In this document: one piece after another, positions 35,201-44,200 of the stretch | Numbering within the stretch: position 1 is the first letter of the stretch | Layout: each line of letters begins with the position of its first letter | Origin: Corbicula japonica | Taxonomy: Eukaryota; Mollusca; Bivalvia; Venerida; Cyrenidae | Assembly: GCA_038501625.1 (NCBI GenBank) | Contig: JAZAYU010000004.1 | Location: forward strand, 17,192,957 to 17,256,956 | DNA length: 64,000 bases | Direction: 5' to 3' | The notes under the pieces: generated by a model | What the model was told of the DNA's origin: nothing | What the model saw: the letters and a program-made list of their open reading frames with translations, nothing else | The model's database searches: none | Translations under genes and position numbers: made by a program

Positions 35201-38200
35201 TGAAACAAATGGCGACGTCGATAGTTTGCAAGGTACACCGAATGCGTATTTTGGTTGAAGTGATCACGTGACAATCCCAAAAACCATGGCGGCTTTACGC
35301 GGGAAATACAAAAATAGCTAACCTATGCATGTCACATAGGATAGGAAACACCATTTATATGTCTTTTTTATAAAATATTGGTTTTAAATATTTCGGGTGT
35401 AAATCAATATTTGAGCTTCAAATAATGATATTCAACTGATTAATAACCCTTTTCGCAAATCTTTTCCATTCATCAATCCTGCACATCTCCCTTTAAATCA
35501 ACTTTGTATGCAAAGTTTAAAGCAAACAAACAGATGTTTACCCGGTGTTTCTGTTGTTGTTGTTGTTGTTGTTGTTGTACTTGGCACAATTTTGTCTTGA
35601 GTAGTCTTTACAGCAGTGTCATTCTTCACATCAGCTGTTCCAGATGTGCCATCCTGTTTGCTCTGATTACCAGTCTGTTGAAGTATGTTTTGATCTTGCT
35701 TTGCTGGATTGGTCTGTTTTACAGTTTCAGTGGTGGTACCTGAAGTGGTACTTACTGGGGAAGAGGATGTTCTGTCTGGGCTGGGAGTGGTCACCTCAAT
35801 CTTTGCACCAGGCTTAGTTTCTGTTACACTTTTTGTTGGTTGTTCCTGTTTGTCTGAAATTGTATCACATGTAAACAGATAAATGTAGCACACATGTTTT
35901 AAAAGAACTGTGCCCCAAGATCATCATACTAAAACTGGAGACCCTCAAATCTCAAGCATCTGATTGGCTGAAATGGAGACAGAGTAATAGACAGACAGCA
36001 CTTCTGGTTACAAATTATATCTTCCTAATATCTAGGTTTAGCTCCAGTAGATTAATTATTCTAAATGGTTACAGTATCATGCTTGTTTTGTAAATGATAT
36101 TTTGTTAATTTCTGAAAATTATTTAATTTGATAAGATATTCCAAAAAATCCAATCAGCCAAAATCTAAAGTTCACATATTTCAGAAGTTTGGGACATAAA
36201 GAAATCAATTGTTTTTGACAACAAATAACTGACTTACTGGGATCATTCTTTGCTTCGGTCGGAATTTCTCTCCCTGCTTTACTGTTTTCTACATTTGTGT
36301 TCCCATTGCCACTCACAGTATCATCAGGTTTCGGTGGCGCTGTTAAAAAGAAAGAAAAATACAGCAAAACATCATCAAGACCACCTCAAAATTAAGACAA
36401 CCCTGTATTAGGACCATTATTTCAGTGACCCTATTAACAGTTTTGCAATATATTCCACCAAGATATAAATACCACCGCAACCTACATATTTTGTGACTGA
36501 GGTGGTGTCTTTTAACAAAGATTGAAAGCAACTGGGTTTCTTACAAGTGTTGGTGAGAAATTAAAACAATGTGCTTACCATTTCCTCACAAAATTTCCAT
36601 AACACTGAATCTCTCTCTTTACAATCACTGTTACAATAATTAAACAAAGGTTTCTATAAATTGATTAAGACTTTATTTAGATGTATAATTATAATTAAGA
36701 TCATATTAAAAGGTAACTCAGTAAAGCATTAACATCAGTCTATTCAAAGTAAGCGTTAAGAGGTGTACATGTAAATGTACCGTTAGTCAAAAACATATTT
36801 GTGATGAGTTTCAATGGAAATTTCTATCAATGTTTATCCCTTTCCTCAATATAAAGGTCTTTATGACATGTGCGAACTATGTAGATCCAGCTCAGCTGGC
36901 AGATCCCTGCAGTCTGATCAGGATCTGCACTGTTAGCACAAGTGTTACAATATGTACATGTATATAGGGAGTAAAGGGTTACATGTATATGAGTGTAACT
37001 CTGAAAAGAATAATGTTCTCAGACAGTAACTTCTTCATCTGAAATCTGACTAAAATTATTAATTAAATTTCAAGACATTTAAATTCAATGCAAGATAAGA
37101 AGACCATTTCCAATCAAAGAGGTCTTTGGGAAACAGTCAAACGTTATTTGACAGAAAGTCCATAAAAACAGAGAGCAATACATTATATTTAAGGCAGTAA
37201 ACTAGTACAATCAATTATCATTTATATTGATGTTATTACCTCAGTAAGAAGATTTAGAATTAAGTTTCTAAAAAAAAGTCACAACTCATTTCCTAACAAT
37301 ACAGTACTGCCAAGAGGCATTACTAATTAAAGTGAAAATATAGATGTGATTAATTAAAGCTATTTTGCAAGGTAAGTGCCTTCATAAAATCTTTGAAGTC
37401 CACCTGGCGTTCTGTGACCAGAAAACTAAGATATACCTTAACACATTGTTTCATGAATGCAGATCTATCTTATAACAAACACCTTATTATTATTTAAGGA
37501 TTTATATAGTTTATTCGGAGTAAACAAACTAAAAATATGGTACTTTTGGGTTGAACTTCAGACAACGGGGAACTAGCAAGTGGGGTTTCACCATTTCATC
37601 AAGTCAAAATAACACATTCTTTTGTCTAATTGGCATAAAGGAGTATGAATGGAGGAAAGGGTTAAGCAACACAAAATAATTGATTCATATTCGTAAATGC
37701 CAACTTTTATCAATGTTTCCCTATAACTGGTCTATTTTAAAGATGGTCAGTCAATCTTGCACACACCAAACATGTATTTATTGATAATTATGCCACCAAT
37801 GCATTAACCATATGTAAACAATTTATGAAAATCATGCATTTAAGATGACAAATACCTGGTGTGATTGCTTCATCTTTAGGAGTGTCTGGTTTAGGAGTGT
37901 CTGGTTTAGGAGAGTCTGGTTTAGGAGTGTCTGGTTTAGGAGAAGGATTGTCATTCCTTACTTCCACGTTACTGCTAGGTACTGTAGCACTGCCTGTACT
38001 TGTACCTGAATAATGTTAAACAAAAGGTAAAGAAATATTTTTTAAATGTAATAAAACAATCAGCAAAATCTGTCACATCACAAGACTTATGCCAAAGATC
38101 ATAAAACTAAATCTAAAGACCAGTCTCAAATTGCAAGCATCTGATTGGCTGGAAAGGCACTGATCGCCAATTTAGCCAATCAGTGCTTGAGATTTGAGAC

Positions 38201-41200
38201 TGGTCTCCAATCTTAGTTTTATGATCTTGGGCACAAGAAAAATTGAAATACATGAAATGAGCCTAGGTTTTGATCTACAAACTACAAATTTCTATTTCAG
38301 TTAGATTTTGGCTTGCAACCAAAACATCAAACATGATGCGCTGCGATTAACATTTTCGTTGAGAAGTAGCACAGGAAAGTATAACTGACAGAACATAGTT
38401 CGTTGTTAATCACACCTTCAGGTTGCTTTACTTTAGGCCACATCTTTTGTTTTTGTTTCAACATCCGCAAGGGAAACAAAGGAACAGCGACAAAAATTTG
38501 ATTGACAGCAAAACCTTATTTGGAAGTTAACTACAGCTTCTTTAGATTGAAGCGGCAGTTCTAACAGTCGCACATGACAAAAAACGTGTTTGGCATCTTG
38601 TGAAGTGCAGCTGTGATACAGATGTTTATACAGGTTGCTCACTGGGTCAATTGTTATTTGGGTTATTTTCTAATTGAAATCAAAATTTGTAGAAGTAAAA
38701 TTTCTAAGCATCTGTAGTAAACCAACCAACAGGACTAATGACAGTTAAACAGAAATTAAGAAAGTCAGAAATTAGTTACTTATGATCAGAAGCTCTCTTT
38801 CATTTACTGCTACAAAAAAAGGATTAAAAACTGCTCAAAAATGAATGATTATGAACAAATGCAAAATTAACCAATATTTTTATTTTAACATGAAATTTTT
38901 CAAAATATCTGCAAAAAAATATAAATTACTTTTGTATATTTTATGCATTTCAGCGTAATGGTACCTTTTGTCAGCTCCAGAAATTGTACAAGCAATAAAC
39001 CTCTTGGAAACAGGCACTTTGCAATTCACCCATGTACACACTAAAACACTAACAAAAACACTACGTTTATATTTATTATAAATATTATAAATTCAATGAA
39101 ACTAGAGTGGACTTGTTGCATATATGAAAATTAATTTAAAGAATTTATGAAACAAGAACATACCATCTTTGGAGTGAAGGGATTCTAAGCCAAAGTAAAT
39201 CATCCTACAAATCTGCAATCCACCTTTAGTGCATATATCATTACAGGATGTTTTATTCTTAAACACCTTCATGCAGTCACAGTCAACATTGTTTAGGAGG
39301 TCTGGAAGACTGTCACATGGTTCCCAAGGAATGGTTTCATTGGACACATTCTTCAAAATACTGAAGCCAGTCATTTTCATAACTGTTCTGGTATCCGATA
39401 TGTTAATGGCCACCTCAGCCACAGCTTTGCACAGGGCATCCGTCTCATTACCTGGCTTGTCATGCATACACTGCAACAGTGGACCGCCTTCATGAAGGCT
39501 TCCCCTCGGTGGGAAAATAAAATATGGGTCTAATTCTTTTGGATGGATGAAGTTCTCTAGCTGTTTGTAATCTTTGTGAACAGCTGAAATTATAATGAAA
39601 ACAAATGTACATTTATATTTCTAATCATCTCATTTAATCAAATTTATTTGTTGTTTTATGGACCATTTTCTAGAAATTGGGATTTCACAGAACACATGTT
39701 TCTTGCCAATCTCCTTCACAGAGTTGTCATTCCTTACACTCACTTTACATCTCTGCGAAAGGCTCAATGTCAAGATTTTTACTCGACTGCCTTATTTTAT
39801 ACAGTCATAATAACGGATAAGAAAGCTTGAGGATAGGCAAATGATAGATATTTCTCTATCTTTTATTCAAACCAAGAAACCCAAGCAATTTCAAATGTAA
39901 TTAGTCAACTATTTTTTTGAGTTAAAGTAAAAGTAGTTGAAAGTAGTCCCAGCCTATAACAGAGGTGAATGTAATGAGCCGATAGTGTAAGAGAGTGGTT
40001 TCTTGGTTGCCCTAAATCTCAAAATCTTTATCACTTGTGAGCTGAGCAAAAGGAGAAGTTCTGTACCCAAGGTTATAAAACTGAGCATGGAAACCACTCT
40101 CAAATCTCAAGCATCTGATTAGCTGAAATGGCGACCAGTCCCCATTTGAGACTGGTTTCCAATCTCAGTTTTATAACCTTCAGCCCTGGACATTCTCCCA
40201 AGTCTTCCTCTAAGCTATTAGCTGGTCTAAATACATGACATTGTCACTGTCATTAAAGTTTACAATGTTCTATGATAGTGATATTACATTACTTTCCTTC
40301 TGGATAAAATTAAATTCTGACCATCGGATGAATTAGTTGATTTTTTTACTAACAAAGTTCACAGATACATTATGTACTTACTACTACTCATTATAATATA
40401 CCAAAAGATATAAAGATGGTACTCAATATTACTACCCTGTGTAAACTATATATGTACTTCGGTCTTTTCAAATTTTCTGATGAAATATTTTCTCTATATT
40501 CAACTATTAGTCACAACTGTAAATAACAGACTAAACATGTGCACTTTGGACTGCCAACTTAGGTACAATCATGGCCAGAAAAAATGATGATTACAGGATG
40601 TTTTACAGTCATTGTCACCGTAAAATGACACAGTGATTTAAATTTAAACAAGTAAGCAGACACCAGCTTTAACTGAAGAAATATCGATCTTATAAGAAAT
40701 CACCTTCAGGTTTTCAGAAAATCTTACTTCTAGAAATTTTAACCTGAATGAATGAATGCTTTATTAAAATTCCATTTATTATTGTTAAGTCATATGTAAT
40801 ACACTTGTAGTGTACATACATGCTGCTATGAAGAGTAAATGGACTTCAGAAACAAACTTTGAGATGACCTTTCAGACCTTATACATGTATATTATCAAGA
40901 ATATACATAATCTGATTACAAAACCAAATTGATTGATAGAATGGGCTATGGCAAAAACCTAAAAATAATGACAAAAATGTTCGGTACTTAACTTTACATG
41001 TTAGCCAACATGATCAGAATGTTTAAAATCTGTTATACACATTTGCAAACATTTCAGACTTTTATTGAATATTTTGGTGAGTTTTTGTGGATTTTAAAAT
41101 AAATTAAATCATTTATTATATTATATATTTTTCCTCAAATTGTTTTTGCTGATTTGTACAGCCTTTTATGGTATCCTAAACAATGTTTTTTCTCAATTGG

Positions 41201-44200
41201 GAAAGGGTCCCATTCCCCTACAATCGGGAAATTTTTGCGCTGTAAAATCTTTAAATTGGAAAAAAATAAGTCCCTAATTCAGAGAAATTGGGATTTTTAA
41301 ATAAAATTCATTTAAATTCTTTCCAGGCGTTTTATTCAGCTTCATAAAGCATCTTAAGGAAAGCCTTTACATTAGTCATTTAGCCATGTAAAAATATAGT
41401 ATATATTTTAATATTAAAAATAAGCTAATTCCAATTCAAGACCTCCTGTCTATGGAAAAATTATTTCCATAGACAGGCAAAGTTTCATTGTGGTAGAAAT
41501 TAAGTAAATGTCAAATGAATCTGCATTAGAAATTAGTATAACTTGGTGACTAATAGTATATCACTTCATCACTTACATTAACTTCATAAGGTTTTAAATT
41601 ATGGTATATTCTCTCAGACTCTGATGAACAATCATTAATTTCAATTTTTACCGGTAACAGTTTTACCTGTCTGGCAGTTTGAGCGATGACATCATCGATC
41701 AATTGTTGTTATCAGATTACGGGGTAAATAATGGAGTAAATGACTTTAATTTAGTGCACCAGTTTTGAAGTTAATTGAATTTAATCAGTAGCTCCTATTT
41801 AAATATTGTGTAATTTGAAGGATATTTCATAATAAAAATGGATTAACTTTTCAGGACTTTTAGAGCACCGTACATTTTTTTCACTATAAAAAACATGGGG
41901 GACATTTGTTAGGGACGGGGTGTTAAATAGGAAATTTGCTGTACAGTTGTACAGGGAGACTTGTCTTCACCCATCAATCTTATCAGTAAATTCAGTAAAC
42001 TTGCTATCATTGACCATAAACCAGTCTGGAAAAAAGATATGTACAAAATGCAGACTGGATCATTGAAAGTTAGAGATAATCCTCTTTGTACAGTATGATT
42101 AGTTTACGTTGTTCGACATTTCTACCGAAAAGCAGTTACCCGTTCGTTTATTGGGAAATGGCACATTTGGTTTTTGGGAACAGTAAATTTAGGAAAGGTG
42201 CCGGGAGGTAGTTACTGTAAAGAAGGAAAAAAGGATGCTTATCCTTTTTCGTTTAACTATGTTAAGAATGCCTGATTACATACTACTAATTTCAGTTAGA
42301 GTTTGGCTTGCAACCTAAAACATAAAACACAATGCACAGCAACTAATATTTTCTTTGAGAAGTAGCAAAGGGATATGTAACTGACAGAATGTTGTTCATT
42401 GTTAATCACACCTTCTCTATCTTAAGGATGCTTTACTTCCGTGGCCAAGTGGTTGAGGTATCTGACTGAGAATCACTTGCCCTTCACCGTTGTGAGTTCA
42501 AGACCTACCAGGGTCAAGATCTTTCATGTGAGGAAGCTTGCCAGCTAGCTTGCAGAAGGTCAGTGGTTCTACCCAGGTGCCCGCTCAGGCCTGAAAATTG
42601 TCCAGAGGGGCACCTTGGGCCTTCCTCCACCATGTAAAAGTTGGTATGCCAAATGGGCCTAAGAAGCAATAAGCTTAGCATCTGTTGATGTTCTGGCCTC
42701 TAATCTATATGAAACTATGAAAAATGAAAAGCCACACCCTTAGTTATTGTTTCAACATTTGCAAGGGGAATGAACAAACAGCAACAAAAATTTGATTAAC
42801 AGCAAAACCTAATTTGGAAGTAAAATACAGTGTCTTTTGATTGGAGCAGCAGTTCTAACAGTTGTAGCATTACAAAAAACATGGTTGGTGTCTTGTGAGA
42901 TGCTGCAAAGCAACAGGTGTTTATGGAAATTGCTCGCTGGCTCAAAATCTAATTGAAATCAAAGTTTGTAGTATCTCAATTTATTTAAGATCGTCTGCCT
43001 AAAACCTTGATAAGTATAGACACAGGTGTGATACAGGAAAAATAGTCTGGACTATACTGACTAATATCTTATTATCTATGTCATTTAAGAAGTTAAATTA
43101 TTTTAGAATCACTACAGGGTTTCCCCCAGGCCTTTTTTGCTAGTTGCATGCGACAAGCCATAATTTCAGGACCCAATTTGATACATGCCATAATATGTCC
43201 GACATGCATTATCTCCCGCTGCGACTTGTGTACCTGTTGATTGCATTATCACTATGAAAACTCTATTCTTAATTAACAAGAGACAGCTGATCGCGCCGAT
43301 AACTGACAGCGTCATCAGCTTTGCGAGTTAACCAATCAGTTACAAGAATTGATGGATAATGCATGTCGGCTCCACCCACATGTTGGCGACAGTTGATTAT
43401 GACTTCGTGTGATAAAAAACGTAGCCGAATCACTATTCATCTGCGTTGTAAGTAATCAGAACAAAGCTCTTTAAAAAATGACTTACTTCTGCCATCTGAC
43501 CATTTCAAGCAAAGAAGGAAGGAACTTAAGCATCCCCTTTTTGATAATATCCATGGAAAAATATAACTTTCTGACATCTTGATTATTCTGTAAGATAGCC
43601 AATTAATGAAATTTAACAACAGCAACAAAGCCATTTTCATTTCGATTAAATCGAAAACAAAATAACCTAGACGCTGACATTGTTTTCAGAACATCATCAG
43701 TTTGATCTTATAACATCCCAAGAACAAAAGAGAAGCACTTAAAATACATTTTAAATCCAAAATACGCTGTACATAACATCCAGCAAATATTCAATATTGT
43801 CATATGCCGCAGTGAAAGTTTACACAAATGATGTCATACAGTAGATCGACTTCAGAAGCCGTTTACGGTTATAATTTTTCTGTCTAGACATAGCGCAGTT
43901 AAAATGATCGATTTTATTACATGTTTTGCAAACGGGACAATAGTACAATATTTTTTGTAAGGCTTGTATATCAGCAAAAGATTGGCGCATCAAGTTTGTG
44001 TAAATTATTTAAGTTTTTTTAATTAAAAAAAGCACATTATTATTCACGTTCCACTTGTTCTTTAATTGAGATGGCATGGTGCATCATTTATTTTTCGCAT
44101 GGGTAGGTATAATTGGAAAATTATACGAGTTTTAATTGCAATCAAAAAAGCGAATGGTGTTATTCGCTGTCCGTTTTGAGAAGAAACGGCGCCTACGGAA

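Larger units (their letters stand above)
39620..43114. other. Long first intron (5' part): mostly AT-rich, few elements
   Basis: This belongs to the intron between exons 1 and 2. Apart from the family B element at 40,071, the repeat at 42,287 and the SINE at 42,432 I see nothing structured. The plus-strand frame at 39,648-39,830 is short and without a recognised domain. Confidence 0.45.

Noticed and set aside
38433..38642. 69-codon minus-strand frame
   Set aside because: It lies within the dispersed repeat pair 38,285/42,287 and is disrupted in the second copy.
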